A stretch of DNA of 64,000 nt from an uncultured Oscillospiraceae bacterium (GCA_934589225.1 CAKTNS010000006.1:1-64000); one strand, 5' to 3'; shown: positions 1 through 9,314, counted from the first letter of the stretch. Made by a program: numbers and translations. Notes: generated by a model not told the origin, from the letters alone.

Positions 1-1
1 T

Positions 2-241
2 GGCATCAATACCCACCGGCTGCTGGTGCGGGGTTCCCGGATTCCGTATGAGGAAGCGGCGGTACTGGAAGAAGAAAATGTCGTTGCTGAACCGGCTGCC
101 TCCACCTGGGAAGTCAAGTATCTGCAAGGTTTATTGATAGGCTGTGCCGTTGCCGGAGGAGTATCTGCAATCGTGTTTCTGGCTGTGCGGATAAAAAAGC
201 ATTCCAAAACCTGCAAAGGAGGCCGCTATGCGAAAACTTGA
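2..241 (+). CDS. C-terminal end of a membrane-anchored ICE protein (partial)
   Basis: Open from the window edge; about 79 codons are visible. The visible part is an acidic stretch followed by one hydrophobic segment (around YLQGLLIGCAVAGG) and a short basic tail (RIKKHSK), the pattern of a protein anchored at its C-terminus. Its stop overlaps the sortase start by 14 bases, so the two are probably translationally coupled; it may be a surface protein handled by that sortase or another conjugation component. I do not recognise the family from this fragment. Confidence 0.6.
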   Translation, partial: GINTHRLLVRGSRIPYEEAAVLEEENVVAEPAASTWEVKYLQGLLIGCAVAGGVSAIVFLAVRIKKHSKTCKGGRYAKT

Positions 242-974
242 ATTACGCGGGGTGGTGATTACCCTAATGCTCCTGGTGTTCCTAGCTGGGCTGGCATCTG
301 TGCTGTACCCCTATGTTTGGGGTGCCGCTGTGGATATTTCCATAGCGAATACCGCAAAAGACTTTCTGTCCCGTTTGGAGGACGACCCGGATAATGATAT
401 TCCAACCGTTATTGTCCCCTCAACGAAACCGGAAGAATCCAGACCATACCCGGAACTATGGGATGCTATGGCAGCCTACAATCAGCAGATTTACGCAGAT
501 GGACAGTCCACGCTCTCCGAAACCGGGGCCTATCAAGCAACCCTGTTTTCCCTAACGGATTACGGCCTGCCGGATGAAACCTTTGGTGTCATTTCTATTC
601 CCAAGCTGGACTTGGAAATGCCCCTGTACCTGGGTGCTACGGATGAAAATATGGCGAAGGGTGCCGCTGTCCTCTCCGGCACCAGCGTACCTATTGGAGG
701 CTCTAATACAAATGCCGTCATTGCCGGCCACCGGGGTTGGGGCGGCGCGGCCTATTTCCGATACATAACGGAGTTGTCCATTGGTGACGAGGTGGTCATC
801 ACCAATCTGTGGGAACGTCTGCGGTATCGGGTGGTAGGGACGAAGATCATTGAACCCCACGAGATTGAAAACATCCTTATTCAGCCGGGACGGGATATGG
901 TGACACTGCTCACCTGCCACCCTTATGCAAGCGGCGGCAAACAACGCTATGTTGTTTACTGTGAACGAAAATAG
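228..974 (+). CDS. Class C sortase
   Basis: A 248-residue membrane-bound transpeptidase that joins or anchors surface proteins. An N-terminal membrane segment (about residues 8-30) is followed by a lid-like region and the sortase barrel. The catalytic residues are visible: His168 in AGHRG, Cys230 in TLLTCHP and Arg240 in KQRY. The TLLTC context fits class C sortases better than class B. It follows the preceding gene with an overlap and a good AAAGGAGG site. In conjugative elements sortases probably process adhesins or pilus-like proteins at the mating surface; that role here is inference. Confidence 0.88.
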   Translation: MRKLELRGVVITLMLLVFLAGLASVLYPYVWGAAVDISIANTAKDFLSRLEDDPDNDIPTVIVPSTKPEESRPYPELWDAMAAYNQQIYADGQSTLSETGAYQATLFSLTDYGLPDETFGVISIPKLDLEMPLYLGATDENMAKGAAVLSGTSVPIGGSNTNAVIAGHRGWGGAAYFRYITELSIGDEVVITNLWERLRYRVVGTKIIEPHEIENILIQPGRDMVTLLTCHPYASGGKQRYVVYCERK

Positions 975-1015
975 TATTGGAATGTAGATAAGGGCTTCCT
1001 TTCAAGGAACCTGTG

Positions 1016-1024
1016 TGGTATAAT
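1016..1024 (+). promoter_or_regulatory. Extended -10 promoter of the membrane HEPN-like gene
   Basis: TGnTATAAT is present exactly, without a convincing -35 box. It sits inside the upstream-most possible reading of the next gene, which argues that translation starts downstream, at TTG 1055, behind GGAGGG (1041-1046). Confidence 0.55.
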
Positions 1025-1054
1025 GATTTTATATTGCTCTGGAGGGATATGCCC

Positions 1055-1981
1055 TTGGAAAAGAAACGGTTTGGATTATTTAGCGGTTTTGGTGTTTTGA
1101 TTATTTGGGGCATAATAGGTTCGGCGGTTCTAAGTATTATCGCTTCGTTCCTTTTCCACCCTAAATTTTTACTCAATGAAAACCAACTACTCTACCTTTT
1201 TTCTTCCATGGCTCAGATTATCGGCAGTGTATTTGGCCTTACATTAACCGCATATGTATTCTTTGTTGATAAATTCAGAGAATCAGCAAAAAATGATGAC
1301 ACTTATTATGATGCAACTATCTCGCTACTCAGGCAGTTTTTTAATACGCTTATTCTGATAGCAGTTATATGCGGATTAACAATTCTGACGTGTATTTTGG
1401 GAATTATTTCCCTACACAACTGGACAACAGTATATCCTTTATTCATCAATGAAAGCGTATTACTTTTTGTTCTTGCTGTTGCTTCGATTTTACTGTTTGG
1501 TGTCATGCTCTTAGATCCTGAGAAACTCGATAAAGAAATAAAAAGGCAAGCAGAGTCGCTTCACGGGCCAGAGAAAAATGATAGACTTGGAAACTTTACG
1601 GAATTTCTTAGGTATTATAACTTATTACAGGAGGTCATTGTAAATTTCGCAAGCAGCCTAGTGTATAACAAAGAGGTAAGTAGTCAATTTTTCAGAGATT
1701 TTAAGCCTCAGATCATTCAGTCGCTAAAAGTATTGAATGAGAAACAGATAATTAATGACTCTCTCTCGACGGAAATCAATGATTTCAGAATATACCGTAA
1801 TGGATTAGTTCATGGCATAGATTTCACTATTCCTCAGAGCGCCTGCGACCGAGTTAAGGAAATCTATAATGCCATCAACAAAGTCTATGAAATCTATAAA
1901 AGCAACCCTAAAAGTACTGATGCATTGAATGGCGCCATTGAGGAAGTGCGTGACTTAGCCAAGAAATACGAAACATCTTAA
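1055..1981 (+). CDS. Membrane protein with C-terminal HEPN-like R-x4-H motif (cargo)
   Basis: About 308 residues. Four hydrophobic segments fill the first half; the second half is soluble, helical and charged. Near the C-terminus the sequence YRNGLVHG (Arg248, Asn249, His253) fits the R-N-x3-H active-site signature of HEPN ribonucleases. The gene has its own promoter and a strong terminator (1988-2013), and is clearly more AT-rich than the sortase before and the methyltransferase after it, so it looks like inserted cargo. TTG 1055 is preferred as start because GGAGGG lies 8 bases upstream; GTG 1013 or ATG 1049 are alternatives. A membrane HEPN protein in an ICE suggests a phage- or plasmid-defence role, which is inference; the motif alone does not prove nuclease activity. 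Confidence 0.6.
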   Translation: MEKKRFGLFSGFGVLIIWGIIGSAVLSIIASFLFHPKFLLNENQLLYLFSSMAQIIGSVFGLTLTAYVFFVDKFRESAKNDDTYYDATISLLRQFFNTLILIAVICGLTILTCILGIISLHNWTTVYPLFINESVLLFVLAVASILLFGVMLLDPEKLDKEIKRQAESLHGPEKNDRLGNFTEFLRYYNLLQEVIVNFASSLVYNKEVSSQFFRDFKPQIIQSLKVLNEKQIINDSLSTEINDFRIYRNGLVHGIDFTIPQSACDRVKEIYNAINKVYEIYKSNPKSTDALNGAIEEVRDLAKKYETS

Positions 1982-1987
1982 TCTGCA

Positions 1988-2013
1988 AACCCACCTATTT
2001 AGGTGGGTTTTTT
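1988..2013 (+). terminator. Intrinsic terminator after the HEPN-like gene
   Basis: A 9-bp stem (AACCCACCT / AGGTGGGTT) with a 4-base loop followed by a T run. It separates the cargo gene from the methyltransferase. Confidence 0.85.
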
Positions 2014-2055
2014 ACACCTAAAATCAGGAGGTGAATCAAGAAAATAAAAATTAAA

Positions 2056-2970
2056 TTGACTCACGTCAGCCTGTTCTCCGGCATCGGCGGCCTTGACCTG
2101 GCGGCGGAAGCCGCCGGGTTTGAAACCGTCTGCCAATGCGAATGGGCGGACTTTCCCTATTCTGTCCTGGAAACCAGGTGGCCCGATGTGCCCCGGTTCC
2201 GGGACATTACTGCTTTCACGAAGGAGGCGTTCTTTGAACGAACTGGACTTGAAACCGTTACCGTTATCTCCGGGGGCTTTCCCTGCCAGCCCTTCTCCAC
2301 AGCCGGACGGCGAAAGGGCTTTGCGGATACCCGCTACCTGTGGCCGGAAATGTGCCGGGTCATTGCCGAACTGCGGCCCCATTGGGTGCTTGGGGAAAAT
2401 GTTGCTGGCTTCCTCAATATGGGCCTCGACAAAACGATTTTTGACCTGGCAAAAGCGGGATACGCTGTTCTCCCATTCGTATTTCCGGCTTGCGGTGTCG
2501 GCGCGTGGCATGAGCGCCAGCGAACTTTTATCCTCGCGGCTGATGTTTCCTACACCCCTTGCCTCCGATTCAGCGACCAACCGGGACGCCCGAAACCTGG
2601 ATGTGTTCCTGTCGGAGGGCGGGATCTTTCGCAAGCGGAACAGGAGCGGGGCCATCTGGAGCTTGAGCCTGTCGGCGGCGGTGTACTACCTGACTCCCAA
2701 CGCCAGCCTGGGCGCAGCCCTGAACCCAGATTGGGTGGAATGGCTCATGGGCTTCCCCATCGGATGGACGGACGTATCCTCTGGGCCAAAGAGCCGGAGG
2801 GAATCCCCCGCATGACTGATCGCATGGAGAACCGGGTGCTGCGGCTGAAAACTCTGGGCAACGCCGTCTGCCCACCCCAGGCGTATCCCATTTTCCACTA
2901 TATTTCCCAAATTGAACGAGGGCTGTGCGGCGACGAGTGCCCTTACGGGAAAGCAGGTGAGCAGCCATAG
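2056..2970 (+). CDS. C5 cytosine DNA methyltransferase (Dcm family)
   Basis: About 304 residues; transfers a methyl group from S-adenosylmethionine to C5 of cytosine. Motif I is LFSGIGG, motif IV is GGFPCQPFS with the catalytic Cys, motif VI is GENV, motif VIII is HERQR, and the C-terminal LKTLGNAV is motif X. Such solitary enzymes in Tn1549-type elements probably protect incoming DNA from host restriction. The start is unclear: TTG 2056 lies 22 bases after the AGGAGGTG site (2026-2033), while in-frame ATA 2044 or ATT 2050 lie closer. The +1 frame over about 2543-2812 also reads like a methyltransferase C-terminus (see findings). Confidence 0.88.
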   Translation: MTHVSLFSGIGGLDLAAEAAGFETVCQCEWADFPYSVLETRWPDVPRFRDITAFTKEAFFERTGLETVTVISGGFPCQPFSTAGRRKGFADTRYLWPEMCRVIAELRPHWVLGENVAGFLNMGLDKTIFDLAKAGYAVLPFVFPACGVGAWHERQRTFILAADVSYTPCLRFSDQPGRPKPGCVPVGGRDLSQAEQERGHLELEPVGGGVLPDSQRQPGRSPEPRLGGMAHGLPHRMDGRILWAKEPEGIPRMTDRMENRVLRLKTLGNAVCPPQAYPIFHYISQIERGLCGDECPYGKAGEQP

Positions 2971-4868
2971 ACCAGCGAAAGGCCCGGGCAAAGGTGGTCC
3001 AGAAGATGACCAAAGACGGCGCGGTAGCAGAAAATCTATCCACAGGAGAAGTGGAACATATCAGCGGCAGAACGCCGGAAATGGACGTTGGGAGCGAAAA
3101 GCACCAGTCCTCCCGGCTCCAATTTTCACAGGAGGATTTGGAGAATCCGGCGCTGGCGGATTCCATTCACCGCTCCAACGCCGCGGCGGACAGACTGGAC
3201 GCGGCCAAGGAGAATATCCCGAAACAGCGGAAAAAGGTAAGGCAGCGGATCTATGACGAAGCTGCCGGAAAGGCGAAAACCGTGTCTGTCTATCAGGAGG
3301 TGGACAGGCGGCCCAATAGTAAGCTGCGGCATGACCCGCTCCGTATGCCTTTACAGCGGTTGGAGCAGGAAATCCACAACGAAGTTCACAAGGTAGAACA
3401 GGAAAATGTGGGTGTGGCGGCTGGACATAAAGGTGAGGAGCTGGCGGAGCGTGGACTGCGATTGGGAGAACACGGTGTACGGCAGGCGGTAGAACATCAG
3501 CGACAAAAGCCATGGCGGGATGTAGAGAAAGCCCAGCGAGCCTTTGACCGGACCAATGCGGATTTTACCTACCAGAAAGCGGTACAGGAGAATCCCGGCA
3601 TTTCCGGTTCTAACCCCGTTTCCCGGTATTTGCAGAAAAAGCGCATTCAGCGCCGGTATGCCCAGCAGATGCGGCAGACACAGCGGACAGCGGAGGCTAC
3701 CGGGCATGGTGTCAGCAGTATAAAGAGTTTCCTACAGGAATTTGCCCAGAAAGTCAGGCAATCCAAAGGGTATCTGGTGGTTATTCTGGGTATCGGGGTA
3801 CTGCTGGTGTTCCTGATCGGCAGTGTTTCCTCCTGTTCCGTAATGGCCGGTTCCAGCATCAGCAGCTTTGTGAGTACGTCCTACCTGTCAGAGGACAAGG
3901 ATATGCTGGATGCTGAAAGCGCTTACTGTGCCATGGAGGCGGAATTACAGAACAGATTACAGAATTACGAAAGCACCCACAGCTATGATGAATACCACTT
4001 TGAGCTGGACACCATCGAACATGACCCCTATGTGCTGATCTCCCTTCTCTCCGCGCTCCACGATGGGCTCTTTACCATAGACCAGGTGCAAGGCGACTTA
4101 AACCGCCTGTTCGGTCTGCAATACATCCTGACGGAAACTGTGGAAAGTGAAACCCGCTACCGCACAGAAACGGAAATTGAACAGCGGCCCATGCGCGACC
4201 CGAAAACTGGAAAGGTGCTGCTGGACAAGAAGGGCCAACCCATCATGGAGGATTACGAGGTGGAAGTGGAGGTGCCTTATACCTACACCATCTGCACCGT
4301 GACCCTAAAAAACCGGAACCTCTCCCATATTCCCGTGGAGATTCTGGGAGAGGATGGGTTGAACATGTATGCTGCCTATATGGCAACCCTGGGCAACCGG
4401 AAAGATTTATTTCCCAATTCATCCTATGTAGGCAAATATTCCGAGACACCGCCCAAGTACGAGATCCCCAGTGAGGTGCTGGCGGACGAAACTTTTTCCG
4501 CGCTCATTACGGAGGCAGAAAAGTATATTGGGATGCCTTACGTCTGGGGCGGCAGCAATCCCAACACCTCTTTCGACTGCTCCGGCTTTATCTGCTGGTC
4601 CATGGGAAACAGTGGCGTGTGGAATGTGGGGCGCACCAGCGCCCAGGGCCTATATAACCTGTGTACCCCCGTAGCCAAGTCCAACGCCCAGCCCGGCGAC
4701 CTTATCTTTTTCAAGGGCACCTACGATACCCCCGGCATCTCCCATGTGGGGCTGTATGTGGGTGCCGGGAAAATGCTGCATTGCGGAGATCCCATCCGCT
4801 ATGTGGATATCAATACGGCTTACTGGCAGGCGCACTTTTACGCCTTTGCCAGACCACCCTATCAATAA
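2967..4868 (+). CDS. NlpC/P60 peptidoglycan hydrolase of the conjugation apparatus
   Basis: About 624 residues from GTG 2994, or 633 from ATA 2967. ATA is favoured here because AGGTGA lies 6 bases upstream and the reading continues IDQRKARAKVV. A charged, probably disordered N-terminal third precedes a membrane segment (about residues 257-277 from GTG) and a C-terminal NlpC/P60 endopeptidase. In GTG numbering the catalytic residues are Cys529 (FDCSGF), His584 (ISHVGLY) and His596 (MLHCGD). It should cut peptide stems in the wall to let the mating channel through, like Orf14 of Tn916. It overlaps the end of the methyltransferase gene if ATA is used, and is followed closely by DUF4315 and DUF4366 genes. 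Confidence 0.88.
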   Translation: MDQRKARAKVVQKMTKDGAVAENLSTGEVEHISGRTPEMDVGSEKHQSSRLQFSQEDLENPALADSIHRSNAAADRLDAAKENIPKQRKKVRQRIYDEAAGKAKTVSVYQEVDRRPNSKLRHDPLRMPLQRLEQEIHNEVHKVEQENVGVAAGHKGEELAERGLRLGEHGVRQAVEHQRQKPWRDVEKAQRAFDRTNADFTYQKAVQENPGISGSNPVSRYLQKKRIQRRYAQQMRQTQRTAEATGHGVSSIKSFLQEFAQKVRQSKGYLVVILGIGVLLVFLIGSVSSCSVMAGSSISSFVSTSYLSEDKDMLDAESAYCAMEAELQNRLQNYESTHSYDEYHFELDTIEHDPYVLISLLSALHDGLFTIDQVQGDLNRLFGLQYILTETVESETRYRTETEIEQRPMRDPKTGKVLLDKKGQPIMEDYEVEVEVPYTYTICTVTLKNRNLSHIPVEILGEDGLNMYAAYMATLGNRKDLFPNSSYVGKYSETPPKYEIPSEVLADETFSALITEAEKYIGMPYVWGGSNPNTSFDCSGFICWSMGNSGVWNVGRTSAQGLYNLCTPVAKSNAQPGDLIFFKGTYDTPGISHVGLYVGAGKMLHCGDPIRYVDINTAYWQAHFYAFARPPYQ

Positions 4869-4883
4869 AATGGAGGATATTTA

Positions 4884-5159
4884 ATGGCAACAACTGACAA
4901 GATCCGAAAGGATATCGCAAAGACCAAGGAGAAAATTTCCCAGCTTCAGACGAAGCTCCGCACCCTGGAAACTCAGCTGACGGAGGAGGAAAATCTGGAA
5001 ATCGTCCGCATGGTAAAAGCGGTGAAGATGGACAACCGGGAGCTGACGGCATTCCTGCGGGCCTACGCCAGCGGGCAGATCGTCCTGCCCGAGGAAATGC
5101 GGGCGGCGCTGGAACAGGAGGATGACACGGATATGGAGGGCAGCGAGGATGAAGTCTAA
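4884..5159 (+). CDS. DUF4315 family protein
   Basis: A 91-residue, highly charged protein. The first 50 residues form an obvious coiled coil (KDIAKTKEKISQLQTKL); the end is acidic. It matches DUF4315, found next to NlpC/P60 and DUF4366 genes in clostridial conjugative elements. Function is unknown; the coiled coil suggests pairing or binding to a partner. It overlaps the next gene by 11 bases. Confidence 0.75.
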   Translation: MATTDKIRKDIAKTKEKISQLQTKLRTLETQLTEEENLEIVRMVKAVKMDNRELTAFLRAYASGQIVLPEEMRAALEQEDDTDMEGSEDEV

Positions 5160-5805
5160 AGCATTTCGGCTTTTAAGTGTGTTCCTTATGACGGTATTGC
5201 TGATTACCAGTCTTTCCGTGACGGCCTTCGCCACTGGGGATGATCCCAGCGGCGATTCGGAGATTTCGGGGCCGGAACACAAGGACAATGTGCTGGCCCC
5301 GGATGGCAACATGACCATTGTGGATGACATTCACGGGGATGCGGACAAGCAGTTCATCACTGTCAAATCCAAGGGCGGCCATTATTTCTACATCATCATT
5401 GACCGGGCGGCCAGCGGCGAAAATACTGTCCACTTTCTGAATCAGGTGGACGAAGCGGATCTGCTGGACCTGATCGACGAGGAACAGCTGCCCACAACGC
5501 CCATTGTCTGCTCCTGTACCGAAAAATGCACGGCTGGGAATATCAATACATCCTGTGAGCTGTGCATGACCAGCATGACAAAGTGTGCCGGTAAGGAGAC
5601 GAAGCCGGCGGCCACGGAGCCTGTCCAGCAGAAGGACTATTCCGTCGGAAGCACCCTATTTATGCTGGCGCTCCTCCTGACCGTGGGCGGCGGTGCCGGG
5701 TACTATTTCGTGGTAGTGAAGCCCAAGCAGAAAAAGAATGTCCCTTCGGATCTGGACGATTTTGATTTGGAGGACGAAGAATATCTGAATGAGGACGAGG
5801 AATGA
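5149..5805 (+). CDS. DUF4366 family secreted/membrane protein
   Basis: 218 residues starting at ATG 5149 (MKSKAFRLLSVFL), overlapping the DUF4315 gene. A signal peptide (to about residue 27, TAFA) is followed by an extracellular domain with a Cys-rich patch (CSCTEKC, CELC), one transmembrane segment near residue 175, and an acidic cytoplasmic tail. This is the DUF4366 (CD1107-like) protein of Tn1549-type elements, probably a cell-surface part of the transfer machine. Its stop overlaps the start of topB (ATGA). Confidence 0.8.
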   Translation: MKSKAFRLLSVFLMTVLLITSLSVTAFATGDDPSGDSEISGPEHKDNVLAPDGNMTIVDDIHGDADKQFITVKSKGGHYFYIIIDRAASGENTVHFLNQVDEADLLDLIDEEQLPTTPIVCSCTEKCTAGNINTSCELCMTSMTKCAGKETKPAATEPVQQKDYSVGSTLFMLALLLTVGGGAGYYFVVVKPKQKKNVPSDLDDFDLEDEEYLNEDEE

Positions 5806-7871
5806 AACTGATTATCGCTGAAAAAAGAAGCGTCGCCGCTTCCATTGCGTCAGCCCTGGGTGTTACATCCAGGGCTGACGGCTTTTATGAGGGAAACAAT
5901 CTGCTGGTTTCCTGGTGCGTCGGCCACCTGGTATCCCCCATGGATGCCGCCGGGTATGATCCCAGTTTCCGAAAATGGCATTTTGAGGACCTGCCCATCC
6001 TGCCGGAGCTATTCCGCTATGTGCTGGCTCCCGGCAAGGAGGCCGCCTTTGAAAATCTCCGTGCCCTTATGGATCGTCCTGACGTAGACACCATCGTCAA
6101 CGCCTGCGACGCTGGCCGGGAGGGGGAGCTTATTTTTCGGCTGGTATATGAAATGGCTGGGTGCCGCAAGCCGATTCTTCGTCTCTGGATCTCCTCCATG
6201 GAGGATAATGCGATCCGGGAGGGCTTTTCAGGCCTGCGCCCCGGTACGGACTATGAAACTCTGTACCAGAGCGCCCTTTGCCGCCAGAAAGCGGATTGGC
6301 TGGTAGGCATCAACGCTACTCGGCTGTTCTCCGTCCTCTACCACCGCACCTTGAATGTTGGCCGGGTGCAGACACCTACCCTGGCAATGCTTGTGGAACG
6401 GGAACGGAAAATCTCTCAATTCCAGAAGGAGAAATACTATGTTCTGCGGCTGGAAGTAAACGGCACCGAAGCGGTGTCGGAAAAGTTTCCCGACTCTACG
6501 GAAGCGGAGCGGGCAGCGGCAGCCTGCAAGGAGGCCGCCGTTCTCTGTACCTCCGTCACACGAGAACAGAAGAAGAAACAGCCCCCGAAGCTCTACGACC
6601 TCACCACCTTGCAGCGAGAGGCGAACCGGCTGTTGGGGTATACCGCAAAGCAGACATTGGACTATGCCCAGAGCCTCTATGAGAAGAAACTGTTGACTTA
6701 CCCACGGACGGACAGCCGGTATCTGACCTCCGATATGGCGGAAATGGCCTCCTGTGTCCTGCATCTGGCGGCCAGGGTGCCGCCATTCGATACCTGCAAG
6801 GATTTCTTCCCGGATGTATTGTCGCTTGTTTCTGACAAGGATGTATCTGACCACCACGCCATCATCCCCACAATGGAGATAGAACAGGCAGACCTTCACG
6901 CCCTGCCTGTGGGAGAACGGAACCTTCTGCTTCTGGTCTGCTGCAAACTATTGTGCGCGGCGGCAGAGCCCTATGTGTATGAGGCTGTCACGGCAACCTT
7001 TGACTGCGCCGGACAGTCCTTTACCGCAAAGGGCAAGCGGATTCTTTCCGAGGGTTGGCAAGATATTGATCAGACTTTCCATACATTCTTGAAAGAAGCA
7101 CCGGAGGAAGCAACGGCATTCCCTTACTTTTCAGAGGGGAGCATCTACGAGGTAGCTGCCCCAACTGTAGTAGAACGGTTCACACAACCGCCGAAACCCT
7201 ACACCGAAGATACCCTCCTGTCAGCCATGGAAAACGCAGGAAAAGAGGACATCCCGGAGGATGCCGAACGGAAGGGCCTGGGCACTCCCGCTACCAGGGC
7301 GGCAATCATCGAAAAGCTGGTGGCCGCTGGCTTTGTGGAACGCAAGGGCAAGAGTTTGATTCCTACCCAGGACGGCATCAACCTGATCTCCATTCTCCCG
7401 GAGTCACTGACCTCTCCCATGCTGACAGCCGAATGGGAACAGCAACTTACGGAGATCGCCAGGGGGTCTACCTCCCCGGATACCTTTCTGGATAGTATCC
7501 GAGATATGGTACAAACCCTTGTTTCCGACCATGCCCAGGTATCCGAGGAAGGCCGGACGCTGTTTGCCCCGGAGCGGGAAAACGTGGGTGTCTGCCCCCG
7601 CTGTGGGAAGCCCGTCTATGAGGGCAAGAAGAACTTTGCCTGTTCGGACCGGAGCTGCAGCTTTGTTCTCTGGAAAGAAGACCGGTTCTGGACTTCCCGG
7701 AAAAAGGTGCTGACCGCCAAAATGGCGGCTGACCTTCTGAAAAAGGGGCGGGTTCTGGTGAAGGGCATGTGGTCCGAAAAGAAGGGTATCTCCTACGATG
7801 CCGCAGTGCTGCTTGATGACACCGGCGAAAAATATGTTCACTACAAGCTGGAATTTCAAAAGAAAACATAA
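5802..7871 (+). CDS. topB: DNA topoisomerase III (type IA)
   Basis: A 689-residue type IA topoisomerase. The TOPRIM domain starts at MKLIIAEKRSVA with acidic residues in NACDAGREGE, the active-site tyrosine is Tyr300 in TYPRTDSRYL, and there is a C-terminal four-Cys zinc ribbon (CPRCG ... CSDRSC). Element-encoded TopB enzymes are common in Tn1549-type ICEs and probably help unlink DNA strands during transfer. It starts inside the stop of the DUF4366 gene and is followed 12 bases later by the first ArdA gene, so it belongs to one long operon. Confidence 0.95.
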   Translation: MKLIIAEKRSVAASIASALGVTSRADGFYEGNNLLVSWCVGHLVSPMDAAGYDPSFRKWHFEDLPILPELFRYVLAPGKEAAFENLRALMDRPDVDTIVNACDAGREGELIFRLVYEMAGCRKPILRLWISSMEDNAIREGFSGLRPGTDYETLYQSALCRQKADWLVGINATRLFSVLYHRTLNVGRVQTPTLAMLVERERKISQFQKEKYYVLRLEVNGTEAVSEKFPDSTEAERAAAACKEAAVLCTSVTREQKKKQPPKLYDLTTLQREANRLLGYTAKQTLDYAQSLYEKKLLTYPRTDSRYLTSDMAEMASCVLHLAARVPPFDTCKDFFPDVLSLVSDKDVSDHHAIIPTMEIEQADLHALPVGERNLLLLVCCKLLCAAAEPYVYEAVTATFDCAGQSFTAKGKRILSEGWQDIDQTFHTFLKEAPEEATAFPYFSEGSIYEVAAPTVVERFTQPPKPYTEDTLLSAMENAGKEDIPEDAERKGLGTPATRAAIIEKLVAAGFVERKGKSLIPTQDGINLISILPESLTSPMLTAEWEQQLTEIARGSTSPDTFLDSIRDMVQTLVSDHAQVSEEGRTLFAPERENVGVCPRCGKPVYEGKKNFACSDRSCSFVLWKEDRFWTSRKKVLTAKMAADLLKKGRVLVKGMWSEKKGISYDAAVLLDDTGEKYVHYKLEFQKKT

Positions 7872-7883
7872 GGAGGTCACGAT

Positions 7884-9302
7884 TTGGAAAAACGGTATGA
7901 TGGGTCTCTTTTCCCCATTTCTGTCCGCATTGTCAACAAAGAGGAGCCGGAGCGGGAGCAGTGGTTGGAGCTGCCCACCACACAGCAGGCACTTCGGGAG
8001 CTGCTACAAAACATCGGCGGGGACCGGCAGGGCTGGTATCTGGGTGAGGTGGACTGCCACCTTTACAACGCCGCCGCTGTGGAGGACTGTACGGATATCA
8101 ACGAACTAAACTACCTGGCGGCTGCCCTGGAAGCTCTGACGGACGGGGAATTCGGTTCCTACCAGGCCATTGTGGATACGGGCCGTCACTGTGACACCAT
8201 CCAGGATCTGATCAACCTGACGGAGAATCTGGATTGCTACGATATTGCGCCGAACATCCAGGACTATGAGGATCTGGCCCAATACGTCCTCCACGAGCGG
8301 GACACCTACGACTATTCCACCCTCCGAGCCTTGGAGGACTACATTGACTATGAGGCGTTTGGGCGGGACGTTGCGGAATCCGAGGGCGGTTCCATTGAGG
8401 ACGATTGCTATATCTCTCCCACCAACTCCCCATTTGCGGAGTTTTACGACGGCAAACCGGAGACGATCCCGGCAGGTTACGTCGTGTTTACCCCGGAGCT
8501 GCTTTTGCTGACCGACGAGGAAAAGAAGGATTGGGCGGAGGACCTGGCAGTTCAGTTTGACAGCTTCTTTCGGGATTTTGACAGGGGGTATGCCGAAAAG
8601 TACCCAGAGAAACGGTCCCAGGTGGCAGCCTTCTATGACTGGCTGACGGATGGCAAGGTTGCTTTCCTGGAATCCAGGCTGAAGGACCTGGGCCAGACGG
8701 AACAGGATGCCCTCTACTCTGACCTGCAGGACTACAAAAAGCTCACCGCCTACGACCCTGCCCTGGATGACCTGCCCAATACCATCCAGATCCTTGTGGT
8801 GGAGCCACGGAAAGCCCCCTGCCTGCGGGAAGTGGAAGAAAGCGATTTCCATAGCATTCTGGGCGGCGATTACTCCGTTACCCACCCATTCGGGCCAGAG
8901 GTGGCCTTGCTATGCCGGGAGGGTGGCAGAGAATCCGGTCTGGAATGGAACCGAGCCTTATACAATGGCCGGGGCCAGGTCTATGATGTGATTGCCGGAA
9001 CATTCCTGGTTGCCGGCATGGACGGGGACAAAATCGTTTCTTTGCCGGATGACCTGGTGAATAAGTACAGTCGCCGTTTCCAGACCATTGAGGTCTACGC
9101 CCAGGTCGGGGAGCGTACCGTCATGTTCCAGGTGCCCCAGGATAATTTGGCAGACCTGTCAAATCGGGATCTGGACAGTATTCTTCGGGCGAAGCTGGAA
9201 AAACGCCCCTCCCTCCGGGATAGGCTGAACGCCGCCAAGGAGGAATGCGCTGCCCTGGCGGCTCCGGAGAAGAACATCAGCCGCACCGGGCCAGAGCGGT
9301 AA
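7884..9302 (+). CDS. ArdA antirestriction protein fused to DUF3846 (copy 1)
   Basis: 472 residues from TTG 7884 behind AAGGAGGT. The N-terminal part is an acidic ArdA fold (NELNYLAAAL, QDLINLTENLDCYD, YIDYEAFGRD), a DNA mimic that blocks type I restriction enzymes. A linker follows, then a C-terminal DUF3846 domain (QILVVEPRKAPCLREVE ... NRALY ... YDVIAGTFLVAG). It lies 12 bases after topB and 12 bases before a second, homologous copy. The domain order matches other ICE proteins; the DUF3846 role is unknown. Confidence 0.85.
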   Translation: MEKRYDGSLFPISVRIVNKEEPEREQWLELPTTQQALRELLQNIGGDRQGWYLGEVDCHLYNAAAVEDCTDINELNYLAAALEALTDGEFGSYQAIVDTGRHCDTIQDLINLTENLDCYDIAPNIQDYEDLAQYVLHERDTYDYSTLRALEDYIDYEAFGRDVAESEGGSIEDDCYISPTNSPFAEFYDGKPETIPAGYVVFTPELLLLTDEEKKDWAEDLAVQFDSFFRDFDRGYAEKYPEKRSQVAAFYDWLTDGKVAFLESRLKDLGQTEQDALYSDLQDYKKLTAYDPALDDLPNTIQILVVEPRKAPCLREVEESDFHSILGGDYSVTHPFGPEVALLCREGGRESGLEWNRALYNGRGQVYDVIAGTFLVAGMDGDKIVSLPDDLVNKYSRRFQTIEVYAQVGERTVMFQVPQDNLADLSNRDLDSILRAKLEKRPSLRDRLNAAKEECAALAAPEKNISRTGPER

Positions 9303-9314
9303 GGGGGCGGCAGG

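Noticed and set aside
2056..2970. Dcm gene as a frameshifted pseudogene
   Set aside because: The annotated frame is open throughout and retains all motifs from SAM binding to the final LGNAV block, so it is called intact; the second frame is reported as a finding.
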